DNA from: Polytrichum commune
Taxonomy: Eukaryota > Streptophyta > Polytrichopsida > Polytrichales > Polytrichaceae
NCBI GenBank assembly: GCA_950295325.1
Contig: OX485807.1
Span: 4,404,501 to 4,468,500, forward strand
Direction: 5' to 3'
DNA length: 64,000 nt
Both the position numbers and the translations under genes were made by a program. Below are positions 21,430-34,193 of the stretch, in pieces; positions within the stretch are counted from its first letter, which is position 1; each line of letters starts with the position of its first letter. The notes under the pieces were generated by a model. The model did no database searches. It was not told where the DNA came from and saw only the letters and a program-made list of their open reading frames with translations.

Positions 21430-24400
21430 TGCTCTGATCTGCAGCCTACACCACATTAAAAATGTGTCAGTCAATCAGCCAACCATATGAGTGTCAAATA
21501 TATAATCAAGCTAACATGATGACACTTCCATAAATATTGGTCCATTTCTATCATCCCCATGCCATTGTGGATATTCTTGTTCATTGGTCGGATTCTAACA
21601 ATACCACAACGATGAAAAACTGTAACCTATACAACCTTCATGAGAGAAGCTAACTTGAGACAAATGTCAATAGAAATAAGAAACCTACGAATCGGCAAAA
21701 AAACTGTTGAAATACTGAGAAATGCAGAAACCCCAGGCACACAAACATTTATGGAGAGTTCAAAGTGTTCATTGCAAGGTAAAGCTCACATTATTGTTGT
21801 GTTGAGCTGAAATATCCCCAGTAGGTGTAAATTAATCAAATAAAAAAACCAACCACAACCCTTACAAAGTGCCCACATGGGGCCAGCCATAGCCATATAG
21901 CCTCAGCCAGAATGAAACTAATGCTCCAGAAGAGCCCACCTCAGCACTTGCCACAAGCTTGTGGATGCCCACTTCATTCTTTGTTGAGCCAATGTAATTT
22001 ACTGCTGACGATGCTTTATAAGCTAAGGTTTAAAATTTATCGGCCCCGCAGTTTTGTCACCTCAATGACATTGTTCTTATCATCAAACTATTTTCTATCA
22101 AGTTGACTCAATCTCTCACGTCCTTGCCTGAAATTGCGAATAATTTAACCAAAAAATCAACTCTGTCACCATTTCCTTCAAGTACCAGGAATTTCAGGAC
22201 CTCCTACTGGTGGCCCTCCTTGATCAGTCCTACACCTGAACATGCACTACTCTGTCAACACCAACATGTGCAATGAGGTTGCCCCATGCTAATGTATCGA
22301 CATTGACAGTTATTTTTGAGTATTTATTACTGCAGGAACAAAATGCAGAGAGTTATTTATTTTTTGTGTGGTTGTTATACATATGAACAAACGAAGCTAT
22401 AAGTTTTTGTCATCTGATGTTGACACAAGGTGATTTACATGGGTAAAAAGGCAACCTAATTGCACATATCAGTGTAGCTTACATGGGTCACACAGAAGGC
22501 TTCAAAACCACAGATCTACTCAAACATAGTCACCACCCCACCACTCAGAGTAACACAATATCGAGATGACAAAAAGTACACAATAGTCAAATTGTAACTC
22601 ATGTAATGAATAATTAAGATTACAGTGTCTTCCTCTCTCTACTCACTTTATCGATACAACCAACAGCCACTCGCTTTGCTTTTCTTGAACAACTCAAAAC
22701 TGACCCACCTACTTACTTAAGGCACTGAACCCCTGCAATCTACGACAAGAAGCCTGAACCACTAGAACATACTCCAATTTCACTTTCATTACATCATTTG
22801 AAGAACTAGAAATGGAGGCACATAAAGATTTCTAGTCACCGTGTATATTTCAAAGTCTCTTCGAGTATGCAAACTTCCTCCTCGGAGGTATCAAAGAGAT
22901 GCTCGAGATCTCCAATATTGACCAATACTGTCAATTTGAACCCATACTCCAATCTTGTCGTCTTTCTGGTATCTGTTCCTAACTACAAGCCATGCCATAC
23001 ACCAAGTCTCACAACATAGGAGTGCGATCAAAAAGCGTTACCACATAAGGCCTACATACCTCGAAGCAAACAATTGTAGACTTATTGTTGAATCTCCTCC
23101 TTCCATAAAACTCTGCATGACCTGACCAACTTAAGGCGAAGAGTGGCGTGTCACAGCTATTGATGAAACTGGAGAAGGACAAATCTGGGCCCCGAGTTGA
23201 GAGATGAGAACAAACTTACAACAAAAGTGAGGAAATGAAGAAGCAAGACATGAACACAAAGTGACTGAGGAACTCGAGAAGTATGTGTCATAAGAAGCAG
23301 AGGCAGACATTTTTGTGGTGACTGCCTGACAATACCAGCATGCATGCTTACATTATAATATTTTAATTCAAGGTATGTGTACTACTGAAAATGTGTAGAG
23401 ACAATCCAGACACTCCCCTGGCAGGTTCAAGCTGAAAAAATCGGGTGAAGCATTGTACTGATATTGTTAGAATTGAGTTGTTGATAGCAATTCTTTAGGG
23501 GTTGATACATTGTTTATTTACAGTGCCGACTGGCAAGCTTTACCACGGATTGCCGACTTGCAGACACAATTATTAGTCTGTAGGACTTTTCAACACACAT
23601 GAGTGCATAGGTACTGAATAATGATTTGAAACGTTCAAGCCTTGAGGAGAGCCTTGAGGCCCAAGGAGGCCCACAAATCATAATTAGAGACTGATCAGAT
23701 CTTTCTATGCCACGTTCTTCGTGTTTTGATTTGACCTTCATTTAGTTCCAGTCACATGTTAGCTTGTTGGGGGAAGTTTGGGAAGTGTAAATGTAGTGCA
23801 GACTGCAGACTACAGACTACAGACTTACTGTATATATTGGTACAGACACAATGTAGGCCTACATAAATAGTGTACACCGATGTTGGACTGGTATATGTAT
23901 AGATGAACGCATGGTATCAATAAATGGTACCAAAGAACCTATGCGGTTGGTATCCAAATTCTAATATCAGTCAAATATTAATATTGGTGAGTGTATCATC
24001 ATGATAAAAGGAGGATCTTTGTATATTCAAGTTATTGTTTGGGTCAATACTATCTTAAGCCATAAGTTTGATACTAGGGTGGTTTTATCTAGGTGTAAAA
24101 TAGGTTCTTAGATGGTATATAGACCCGAATGGTATCGGAAACAAAACAAGATTTTAACTATCCATACCCTATTTGTATCAAAAAATGCAAAATTCTTGTT
24201 ATAAATACCCGGATGAAATCAAAAACTGATGATATTAATCAATGGTGTACATTCTAGAGTATATGAATAACATGATTATCCTGCCGCCATAAATGGTCCA
24301 TAAGAAGTATTCTAGCCTTTCAAAAAAACCTTAGTCAAACATAACTTAAGTTTGAAATTACCAAAAATATTTGCAAAAAATCTTCATTTTCTCAAAAAAG

Positions 24401-25889
24401 AAACTTTGTCTCATCAAACAACTTAGCATACTTCAACAAGCTAAGCTTCTTCTGTGGGCCTAAGAATAAAACACGGAGATTTGGGATCAAAACGTTCAGA
24501 TTGCTAGCATGCTATAGCTTTCAGTCTGAACATGAGCTCAGCAATGACTATTCATTTGACACTATAGAGCATGAAGGTCGTATCCAATACTAGAAAAATG
24601 AACATGACACCACCTCTTAGTAATGTTATGAGAGTTTCAACATTGCATCTAATTTCTTTGCATGTGTGTTGTTGGTGGCGTCATTGCCATGGCAAGATGT
24701 ATACATGTTGAACCCATTTTGTAGGAAAAACCGCCAAACCTCCATAATTCAATGTGCATTTGCCACATGTGTCAACGGGTCTCAGATCATCCATTCATTA
24801 CCATCTCCATAACATGGTTCACTCAAACTCCTGGTCATGGTACAATGGTATAGTCCTACCTCTTTAAGAGACACTCGATAATAGGACAACCTCAATATAA
24901 TGACAAAAATAATGTAAACCATACTTTTTAGTTAGAATCCACCTTTATAATACGACACTCTCGGACCCCCAAACTATCATGTTGTAGAGGTAATAAAAGC
25001 ATATATGGTGGGTAGCCCACATGTATAAGTACATAGTTAATATGGAATTCATGTAACTTTCACACATGAAATGTGGATAAAAGAAAATCTCAATGTAAAA
25101 TGATGCTAAAACATGGGAACTAAGGGAACTAGGTTCTCTATCTCAAAACTCAATCAAAGAGACTCATTAGCTTGTGTCTCTTTCGCAACAATTTTTCACC
25201 TAAACCTTAAAGCAAGGTGCACAATTTGTTTTCAATCATTTGGAACTTAATTTTAATCATATTGCTTTGATTTGCATATCACTAGAAAGTTGTTGAGATT
25301 GTGCTTCTTTTGGTGGTAGTTTTTCTTAATTATGAATTGTATTGGTAGAGTTATAACCGTTTGAAGGTTGTTTGAATTGCAAAAGTTGATAGTTAAGAAG
25401 TTGATTGACCTCCATGTATTGTAAAACTGGCATATGTCAACATCATGCTCAGTTGTTAGTTGCATTGTCTATGAACCACCCATTAGATTTTAATCTTACA
25501 TACATAATGAAATTTCATGTCATAACACTATATTCGTTAATCGGAGACTTTTGAAAGTCTCAAAATAAAATATGCCCATAGTTTGGGATGCCAATATTGT
25601 GGGCATATGGAATGTTGGGAACATCAAGAACATGACAATTTAAAAATTCGCACGTAAAGAATATTCCTAATACTAAAAATAGAAAATTGCAATTATAATG
25701 AAAACGTGAACTCCATGTGGAAAATAACAAGCGAATCTAAAAAACAAATGGTTTATGTCATTATAGAGTTTGGGGTGCGCATCCCATAAGTAAGGTTCTT
25801 ATGGTTTTGGATGGCACATCCCAAACGTATACCACAATGGAGTGTGACAAGTCTACTAAGTCTATTAAAAACCAAGACTACTAAGCACT
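21430..25889. other. Gene-poor AT-rich stretch
   Basis: I recognise no gene over about 4.4 kb. The only structure I can support is the dispersed repeat at 23872-24235 (listed separately). Short ORFs here lack motifs and splice context. Confidence 0.4.
23872..24235 (+). repeat. Dispersed repeat, copy 1 (partner at about 59245-59600)
   Basis: The stretch from GTTGGACTGGTATATG to the run about ATACCCGGATGAAATC is colinear, in the same orientation, with about 59245-59600. Both copies are rich in GGTATCAA/GGTACCAA words. Neither has visible termini or coding capacity. It may be part of an unrecognised LTR or non-coding element. Confidence 0.6.
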
Positions 25890-26129
25890 AATGTTTTTTC
25901 CCGCCGTTAACTTTCACCTATGTTATGTTTACCCATCTCCATCTTCCGCTTCATATCCATTCTCGGCGTCATTTTCCGCAGCTGCAATACGTGCCAAGTT
26001 GTCTTTGGCAAAATCTAGATGTTTTTGGGGGATGGTCATTGCTTCTGTGTTGGAACCTTTGCGCGGCTTCCAAGCACAAAGTATAGTATCTGTGTTTATC
26101 CAAACCGGTGTGTACGCTGAGTCCACTGT

Positions 26130-29056
26130 TCACTTAAAATTCTTTTTGGTGTCCCAACCTAAATAAGTGCGGAGCACGTTCTGGTCTTTAGTGCTTGGAC
26201 GACAATATTCCACCTCAATTTGACGAAAGTTGGGGCTAGTTCGAACAAAATTGGGTGAAGACAATGCTTTTACCAACCAAATTGGTTTGGGATGCTCCTC
26301 ATCCCCTGCTCGTACGAGGACCAAATACCCTTCATGGCAATCAACACCTACACGAAACGACGGTGCCGGTCGATTGCGGGCAGGGCCAACGTAATGCTCG
26401 TCCATTGCGAACTCTTCACGAACGTCTCCATTGCTGAAAAACATAGTATCGGACTCAACAACCGTCAAACGACTTTGTGGCCAAAATTCTTGTGTCAAAG
26501 TCGTATGGGTGTCGCCACCAAGTGTCATCAAGGCTGAGCGAATGCGATCCCAATACGCGATCAACGGTTCATGGGTATCTCTAACACGTCTTGTGATGTC
26601 CTCCTCGCACAACTCTTTCCAATATTCAATGAATCCGGATATGCCTTTGATGATTTCCGGCCCATTCCTCATGGGTTCGGGTATGCAAGGCTTTGGTTCC
26701 CCATCCGGGACCAAACATTTCCCATCATTGTCTTGACGCCATACGAGTATACCATCATCCGGGCCCCAATTAGGAGATGTGCACAAAAGCTTGAATTGCA
26801 TGGCCGGGAGACCATCGTCCCTCATATAAAATCGGAATTGTTGTGCTTTGGTATGCCCCACCAAACGGTCCCCTCCCTTCAACATGTATGGCTTGATGAA
26901 GGCCTTGAAATTTGGTACTTCCTCAATCAAGTGCGGAATTACTGGCATATGGTCCAAATCCATATACGATTTCATAAGAAGAGGTATGGTTGGAAAATCT
27001 TCTTCATGCAACTTCATGCTCCACCGTCCGAATGATGCATCAATGTCGTCGTGTGTATGTCCCACCATCAAGAAAGACACAAACACCTCCTTGAAGATTC
27101 CTTTCGCCACGAGCAATGACCAAAAACAAAATACGTATCGACATTTGTTGTCCTTCGGACAATTATCAAGTTGAACGTGGAGAGTTGGAGGCAATGGTTT
27201 TGCACAAATGGGCTCTCCGGGTGGTTTTGGCAATGACGACATACAAACCTCCTTCCCCGCAAGCACTGCCTCATAAAGGGATGTGGTTCCACAACCATCA
27301 AAAAGTGCACGGGAAGAATGTACCGGTGGCTTCTCAAGATCGCGCAACAGTTTTGCAAATGAACCCACCGTGTGGTTAGCATCCCCAGGGTAAAAATCCA
27401 AACCATAATGGGCATACTTTACGTCCCCATGGCCGTGGGCAATCATACCTGGAAAAAACAAACGATGCGTGACCAAAATAATCAAATAACCACTAAACGG
27501 ATGTATGGAGTTGGACATTTGCCAAACACACCCAAAAAAATTGGATAGACTTTAAACACGTAGTTGTGATTTCATACAAACCTGTGACAGCTACGGGCAA
27601 CTTGAAGAGACCATCCGTGGCCTTTATTTTGCGTGCATAACAAGGGCATGCGGTTTTGGCGTGGTCCATTTTATCATGGATGACTGTTAGAACCTCTGTG
27701 GGCCTCATTATAGATAGAGCACGATTCTTATAGTAATCTTGACGGTGTGCCTCTTGATTGTTGACATGTTCAATATATTTTTTCTGGTGTCTGGAATGAG
27801 ATTCAGTGCCTATGGGGTGGGCGTCTCGAAGACCTTTGTATTTTTCACACGTCGTACATCTAGCGAACTTGTCCCCGGGTCTTTTCAGAATGTATTCCGC
27901 AAACTGCTGGTTTTTAATCACACTCAACTTGGACAAAGAAATGAGCCCACATCCCGCTATGCGACCCACTTCATTGATGTCCGTTAAGATGTTCTTCCAT
28001 TTTGTGCCCGTGGGCAACACCATTTGAACAACCTTCTCCCCTGACGACAATGTCCTCGTCTTGTGGGGCATTGCATCGGCCAATGGTACTATGATGGTGG
28101 ATAGTATCGCGGACGCTTGCAGTGTAGCCTCCCTAGGTTTCTTTGTGCCCGAGTTGCCATGAAATCGAGAGCGGCGACCCAACGATGAATACTTTCGAAA
28201 CCTATAAAAGTCAGCCTTGGAGACGGCGTGGATGGTATACCACGCTGTACAACACACATCAACATTCTCAAGTGTCACCACCTTATGCCCATGGGTATCA
28301 AGGTGCAAATTTCTGTGGACCTCGAGTTTCTTAGCCGACCTCATACGAAAATCCGCAAGCCACATCTCTTGACGCAGAGATCTAATTTTCTCCCGCGGGA
28401 AAAATTGGCAACATTTCCTCGCGCAACAATCCTTGCCGGACACTAGACGGATAGATTCGTCCCCCAAAAGCCGATCCCGTCGACGCTCCTTATCTCCGCG
28501 AGGCACACGGTTTGAATCATATCTACGGAGGCCTTTGCGAGGACGTGTTGTGGCCAACAAAGCTAATTGTGTTTGCTTATGCCGCCGCTCATGATCCCAC
28601 AAACTCACTTCCTCATGTAGAACTTGACGAAGCGGCCATCGACGCAAAGAAAATCTCCATGTCACCGGGACCTCTACCGGAAGCAAAGAGTTCAAGATGC
28701 ACACGCCAACATCATCGAGACCTAGGGCGTTGGCATCGACACAATCACGGGGATTGGAATTTCTACATATGCCATCTGCCACCGGGACACCAACCTCGTT
28801 GAGTAGAACGACATCAAGGCCAACCCATTGCTCCCTCCCGAAACCGGCACACAACGGAATGTCATCGTGGTCATCTCCGGAATGCAGAGATTGTTCGTGG
28901 ACTTCCAAAGATTCATGGGAGGATGTATCCACAAACACCCCCCTCACGTTTGGCACACCATTACTATCTGCCGACGGGGAACACAGTTCACATTCAGCAT
29001 CGGATGACGATGCATACGTCGATAACTCCAATGAACTATCACCCACATGCAACGCC
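26130..29056 (-). CDS. DUF7869-type transposase-like protein, two exons
   Basis: Exon 1 ends ACAG|GTTTGT near 27582 and exon 2 begins TTCCAG|GTATG near 27451. They join in phase 1 across a ~130-bp intron, continuing one frame of over 900 codons. I start at the Met at 29056 (MALHVGDSSLELSTY) because the frame further upstream runs antisense through an unrelated palindrome-bearing repeat. In order come Cys-rich CARKCCQFF, CTTCEKYKGLRDAHP, IHDKMDHAKTACPCY, then LHVQLDNCPKDNKC and VGHTHDDIDASFG. These three acidic/His blocks (about 27.65, 27.16 and 27.06 kb) are the hallmark of the DUF7869 proteins repeated in many eukaryote genomes and suggest an RNase H-fold transposase. The intron and frame are intact, so the copy may be recent. 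I could not find its terminal repeats. Function is inferred from family pattern. Confidence 0.7.
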
Positions 29057-29299
29057 ATACCGCCTAGACCAACCACCAGGAAATGATCAACCCAACCACC
29101 ACCGCAATGCATACAAGAGAGGATAGAATATATGTGGAGATAAATGGCCCAAAATTGACAAACAAATTTTGGTACACCATTGGAGAACCTCACGCACAAA
29201 GACGAACACGCGTCCCAAAAAAACGTTTTAAGCATACGTCTATGAGCCTCACTAATGTAAACAATACATGGACAAAGAGGAGAACAATCGTTAGTCGTC

Positions 29300-29765
29300 C
29301 AGGAGGGCCCTGCTGTTCGGACCAGCGCCTGTCCCCATACAACCGACGACGAAATCACAAATCCGAGAACGCCACATGCATTTACGAACGTGCGTTCGTG
29401 ACCTCAGTAACTTCTCCATGTGCATCCGGCGGCCTTCGAGATCCCTCATCTGAGAGCACCCTTAGGAATATCGGTTTTGTAGGTCAAAATACCATGTTGA
29501 CTTAGGAACCTGCGCGATATACTATCACAAGAGAACACTTGTCCATACGCACAAAAGTAGTAAATCTGCGGATGATGCCTGAATCAACTCCAACAATATT
29601 TTGAACACTGAACACCTCCATATTGCAAATTTGATTATGTTGACTTTTGCATACCTACCCATTTACGAACGGACGTTCGTAAATGGGTGCGACCCCGTGT
29701 TCACATCCTTCACGGACGAGCGATGAGCATATTTTTCTTGCTATTCTGTGTTCGTAAATTACTGC
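29300..29765 (+). repeat. Degenerate copy of the intergenic block at 38420-38990
   Basis: Colinear with 38420-38990: GGAGGGCCCTGCTGTTCGGA, the CCTTAGG...TTTTGTAGG segment, ACTATCAC, the TTGCATACC...palindrome...GGTGCGACC segment and GAGCATATTTTTCTTGC all have counterparts in order. It carries two 16-bp palindromes (29384-29399, 29665-29680). It is the surviving piece of a second copy of the large element seen at 33.6-48.4 kb, or of a duplicated arm of the same element. Confidence 0.7.
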
Positions 29766-30301
29766 CATACTGATGTGCATGAATGAAGATGTGTTGCTGG
29801 ATGCGTAGACAATAATGACATGTATTTACGAACGTACGTTCGTAAATTCCTGACCATCAGGTACCAATAGATACGGGTCAAATAAGTATGTATGATCCTC
29901 GAAGGCATATTTACGAACGCATCCTCGAAGGCATATTTACGAACGCACGTTCGTAAATGATTGTCATGGATTAAGTGCATGTGACTAACCATATGAGTAC
30001 CTCAATCCAGAACATGCTCTCATGTGGGATTTACGAACGCACGTTCGTAAATTACCGACCATCAGGTACCAATAGATAAGGGTCAAATATGTAAGCATGG
30101 TCCTCGAAGGCATATTCACGAACGCACGTTCATAAATGACTGACATGGATTACGTGCATGTGACTATCCATATGAGTAGCTCAATCCAAAACATGCTCTC
30201 ATGTGGAATTTACGAACGCACGTTCGTAAATCCTTACCATGTACAGGTCCGAATCGTTTGTCTAAACCTGAAGCTCCTCATCTTTACGAACGTGCGTTCG
30301 T
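29384..30301. repeat. Cluster of 16-bp palindromes ACGAACGNNCGTTCGT, left block
   Basis: Copies start at 29384, 29665, 29828, 29939, 30033, 30118 (degenerate), 30212 and 30286, plus a half-site near 29913. Most are extended on both sides by TTT/AAA or ATTT/AAAT; at 29665 the symmetry extends to CCCATTT...AAATGGG. The central dinucleotide varies (TG, GA, TA, CA), as expected if two half-sites rather than the centre are under constraint. Between them no coding sequence is visible. Confidence 0.95.
29840..30225 (+). repeat. Two tandem ~190-bp units, each carrying palindromes
   Basis: CGTTCGTAAATT...GACCATCAGGTACCAATAGAT, CCTCGAAGGCATATTTACGAA and ACATGCTCTCATGTGG occur in the same order from about 29840 and again from about 30045. 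In the first unit CCTCGAAGGCATATTTACGA is itself doubled (29898-29945). Each unit ends on a palindrome. Confidence 0.85.
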
Positions 30302-32490
30302 AAAGTTCCGGTATTTACGGCGGTATATGCGGTAGGTACAGCCTGTACTGTACCTGGGTGGTGTAGGGTTGGCGCACACGAAATGGCTTGAGCGCGTTCG
30401 GTGAGGTCTGTAGAGCGCACACTTGCATGTGCCGCTGAAAAGAGCTTTGTTGTGGGGGGAAGAGCTTTAAGTACTTCACCCCGCTGGTTCAAAATCCCTT
30501 GGATGCTCTTTAAAAAGCGGATTCCCGCGGCCTTCTTTGACCTGACAATCTCCCATTCCATCCATGCGGAATTATATAAATAGCATTGTCATGTATGGAA
30601 CATGCCTTGCATGCACGCCAACATATTGAAAATATATAAATCGGTTGCACACCTTAGTTGTGACCAAGGTCTCATCGAAATATATGTATATACATACATA
30701 TATATATATATATATACACATAATGTCTAAATATGAAGATGGCTAACATTGAATATTTAATTATTTGCGACTAAGGTATGAAGTCCAAGTTAATTGACAA
30801 TTGATGCCTAATAAAGTTATGAATGTCGAAGTCATATATATATATATCTATACATATATACACATATACACACATACACATATACACACACACACACACA
30901 TAATGAGGTCAGAGTGGCTAAGAACATGTTGCGGACGCCCCTAAAATTATAGGTATCATATGTTTCACATCAAAAAATGACCGTAATATGGTTACCAAGT
31001 GCATGAATACAACTAAAAAATCGGGTTAATCCATAATGGCTTGCACTAGGGTAGATTGAGGACATTATGAACTAATTATACCTAATAATATATGTAAGTT
31101 AGGTCTTCTTTCAAATGGTATCTAGGTGTGAAAATAAGGAATTAAAATGGCATGAGTAGGAAGGATGAATCAATTTGTAATGCTGCATAGTATGATAGCG
31201 TAATGATCATTGAGACTTGAAACCATACTAGCTACCGTAACATTGAATCATAGTTACAATTATTATGTGTTTGACGTCCTATTGGAAATTGAATTTTCGT
31301 CCACTTGTTGTAAGGGTACGGATACACATTAGTTAAATGTTTATTAGATCATTGGTGATATTTATAGTTGAATGCATTGTTCAATTGTTAGTTTAAGTTG
31401 ACATATGATTAAATGAGTTGAGGTCCTATTGGAAATAGATTTTTAGGGTTTGGGGAAATGCATTATTAATTTGGAATGGTGCATACAATAGTATGTACTT
31501 ACAATTAATATATGTTTTGCATCCTATGAGAAGGATGTGCATCATCATAGCTTAAAGTGTTGATATAAATTGAAGTCTTAAGACATGCATGTTATTATAA
31601 TAAGATCGTGGATTGTGTGATGAAATTTCACTCAGAACTATTAAGGTGAAAGAGAGAATATTTGAAATTTCACTTATCACCTAAACCAAAGTTTTATATC
31701 AAATCTATTAATTTGGAATGTAAAAATGACAATTGGCATCATTATCAATTATTATAGTTGTTATGAACGGAATTAAGCATTCTCCATCCACCCAACATTG
31801 GTAGACCAATTTGACCTGCCCTCAGAAAACAACATGGCCACATATAAGAAAGGTTGGTAAGATAAAAAGATGCAGGGATGTAGGGTTTAGGGTTTGCGGT
31901 TAGGGTTTAGGGTTAGGGTTTGGGGGTAGGGGTTTAGGGTTTGTGAAAGTTGTGTATGTGGTATTTGGGTTTAGGTTCTAGATTGTTACTAGGATACATT
32001 ACACACACAAACAATATTGACTCCTCAAAAACCCTTGTAATTGCACTAACTTCATTCATCGCAAGCTCGTAGTTGATGCTAGCAAAATAGTTGACCACTC
32101 CAGAAATGCATTAGTTCAAGCTAACACCTAATATTGGAACTTGAATTGACATCCTATCGTATAGCAACTCTGCGCAATCTCATATTATTATGAATTCCTT
32201 TTTGCATGTAATATTTATGTGAGGAACCATCGAATTAATTGAAAGATATCTAGCTCTTACATAAACTATATTTTAAAACACCATATACATATCTTTGGGG
32301 GTGGATTCTACATTGACAACCTAGGAAATGACATGCATTGTTTATTACGAATTAACTGAGCATATTTTTCTAAAATATGTTTACAAGGAATCCAAATGTA
32401 GAGGTACTAAGGAAAGAAAACGAGTAAAATTCATGTATTTTAACTAAGCTTTTCAAGTTAATGCCCTAAACGCGTCCATTACATATAAAT
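30302..32490. other. AT-rich stretch with simple repeats and telomere-like repeats
   Basis: No gene is seen. TA/CA-rich simple repeats lie at about 30675-30720 and 30835-30900. TTTAGGG-like repeats lie at 31877-31942 (listed separately). Confidence 0.5.
31877..31942 (+). repeat. Interstitial telomere-like repeat (TTTAGGG)n, degenerate
   Basis: About eight imperfect copies of the plant telomere unit run together (TAGGGTTTAGGGTTTGCGG, then TTAGGGTTTAGGGTTAGGG and TTTAGGGTTTG). They lie internally and are not a chromosome end. This supports a green-plant source. Confidence 0.85.
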
Positions 32491-32531
32491 ATGTCAAAAC
32501 ATGAGAATAACATGAAGGGTTCCAATATACA

Positions 32532-32615
32532 ACCATCTCCCATCTCCCATCGCATCCCATCCCATCCCATCCCTTCCCTTCCCATCACCTCCCATACCAT
32601 CCCATCCCATCTCCC
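32532..32615 (+). repeat. CCCAT microsatellite
   Basis: Imperfect CCCAT/CCCTT repeats. ORFs through this stretch on both strands translate it as low-complexity sequence and are not genes. Confidence 0.9.
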
Positions 32616-32782
32616 TCCTAGCCCTAGCCAGTGGAGTTGTGCCACGTGGCAGGTGCTGGGAAACCCTAGCGGCGCACCTACCTCCCCGCGCCCCTTCCTC
32701 TTCTCCTCATTTGTCATTTCGAGGAGAGGAGGAGCGGAGCGCTTAGAGAGCGAAGCTCTTGCTTTTTTTAGTCTTGAAGTTT

Positions 32783-33120
32783 TAAATTAGTTTTGTTGCA
32801 AGTTTTGAGAGATTTCAGATTGAGAGCTTGTGTGAAAGCTTTTGAGTTTGTAAAAGCTTTCATTGTGAAAGCTTGTGAGTTTGTGAAAGCTTTCAGTGTG
32901 AGAGTTTGTGAGTTTCAAAAGCTTGAGAGCTTGAGTAGGAAAGCTTCAAAGTTTCGGATTGAGAGCTTGAGGGTGATCTTTAGAAGCTTGAGAGTTTAAG
33001 GAAGCTTGAGAGTTGAAGCTTGAGAGTTTAGGGAAGCTTCAGAAGTGAAGCTTGAGAGTTTAGGGAAGCTTGAGAGTTAAGGGTTTGCTTAAGAGTTCAG
33101 AAGCTTGAGAGCTACAAGCT
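32783..33120 (+). repeat. Degenerate tandem AGCTTGAGAG(TTT) array
   Basis: Units such as GAAGCTTGAGAGTTTAGGG recur many times with irregular spacing, grading on the left into TTGTGAAAGCTTT variants. The frame running through it (32793-32999) only reflects the repeat. Confidence 0.85.
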
Positions 33121-33486
33121 TGTGAGTTTTGTGTACATGGGAGTATACTAGGGTTTGTATATAAGCTGTGAAGGCTTGAGGTCTGCATTAGAGAGTTATT
33201 TGAGTGTGCATTTGAAAGGCAATTGAGTGTGCAGTTGTGAGGATTTCTGGGATTTTCAGAAAGAGAAGAAGCAGGGTTTGAAATGTGCAGCATTTCAATG
33301 TAATTTGTTATCCTTTCCAACTCCTCTCACATTCTGAAAATGTTGCTTCTTGAATTCAATTTCTTTTGTTACATGCAATGTGAATTATCACTTTCTTCTT
33401 CATGTTTCATTCTGCATCTCATTCTGCATCTCAATTGCTTTATGATTCAAAATTTGTATCATTCTGACCAAAATTTTGCAGGCACG
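33120..33486 (+). promoter_or_regulatory. Possible promoter and 5' leader of the palindrome-associated gene
   Basis: TATATAAG occurs at about 33158 on the plus strand, followed by a ~300-base non-coding, T-rich stretch and an acceptor-like CCAAAATTTTGCAG ending near 33480. The next large gene downstream on this strand begins at 34194. It could equally be the end of an old LTR. This is pattern only. Confidence 0.25.
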
Positions 33487-33599
33487 GTTGCAAGCAGAGT
33501 AGCTAATAAGTGAGTTATATACATATATGTATATATACGTATTTGTATATATACGAATACATATATGTACGGACAGGGGATCCCAAAACCATCACATTT

Positions 33600-34162
33600 A
33601 CGAACGCTCGTTCGTAAATGGACATACACTGCATACCGAACGTGCGTTCGTAAATACACACTCCACGTTCTTTGAAATGATCTATATTTACGAACGCACG
33701 TTCGTAAATATACTCAAAATATCACTCAGATGGAACCTTAACTTTAATATGAACCTCTACGAATATCTAAAGAACAAATATAATTTTGCGAACACCAATA
33801 AAACAAATCACATGTACTTACGAAAGATAAATCAACCAAATATCCGAAAAGATAGTCCAAATGGACATACTTACGAACGCACGTTCGTAAATAAATCCAA
33901 ATCTATAAAACCTATATCTTTTACGAACGATCGTTCGTAAAAATAACCAAATATATTACAAATACATTCATGACGAGTAGTCTCTTTGATCTTCATATCT
34001 TTTACGAACGCTCGTTCGTCAACTCAATACTAAAAATTTATATGATCTTGCAACCCCTCATTTACGAACGAACGTTCGTAAATATAATTACATCAATTGC
34101 AAAGACGCATTAACACTGCGTAGTCTGTGGGATATGCATGTCATTTACGAACGTTCGTTCGT
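33600..34162. repeat. Cluster of 16-bp palindromes upstream of the DGQH/MTase-like gene
   Basis: Copies start at 33600, 33636 (one mismatch), 33690, 33873, 33923, 34004, 34064 and 34147, eight in about 560 bases. The last lies 32 bases before the presumed start codon, just ahead of TTCTGTTGCAG. Extension by TTT/AAA is present on most. They lie in AT-rich DNA, so the GC-rich sites stand out sharply. Confidence 0.95.
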
Positions 34163-34193
34163 AAAGTCACTAATTCTTTATATTCTGTTGCAG

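Noticed and set aside
29057-29358. N-terminal extension of the DUF7869 frame beyond the Met at 29056
   Set aside because: The extension reads through a repeat shared with 38.4 kb on the opposite strand, so it is likely fortuitous.
28089-29505. Plus-strand ORFs over the DUF7869 gene
   Set aside because: They are antisense to a well-supported spliced gene and low-complexity in character.
29384-30301. CRISPR-like array of regularly repeated palindromes
   Set aside because: Spacing is irregular, spacers are themselves repeated, repeats are only 16 bp, and the context is a plant nuclear genome.
32491-32999. ORFs in the CCCAT and AGCTTGAGAG repeats
   Set aside because: They are translations of simple repeats on either strand.
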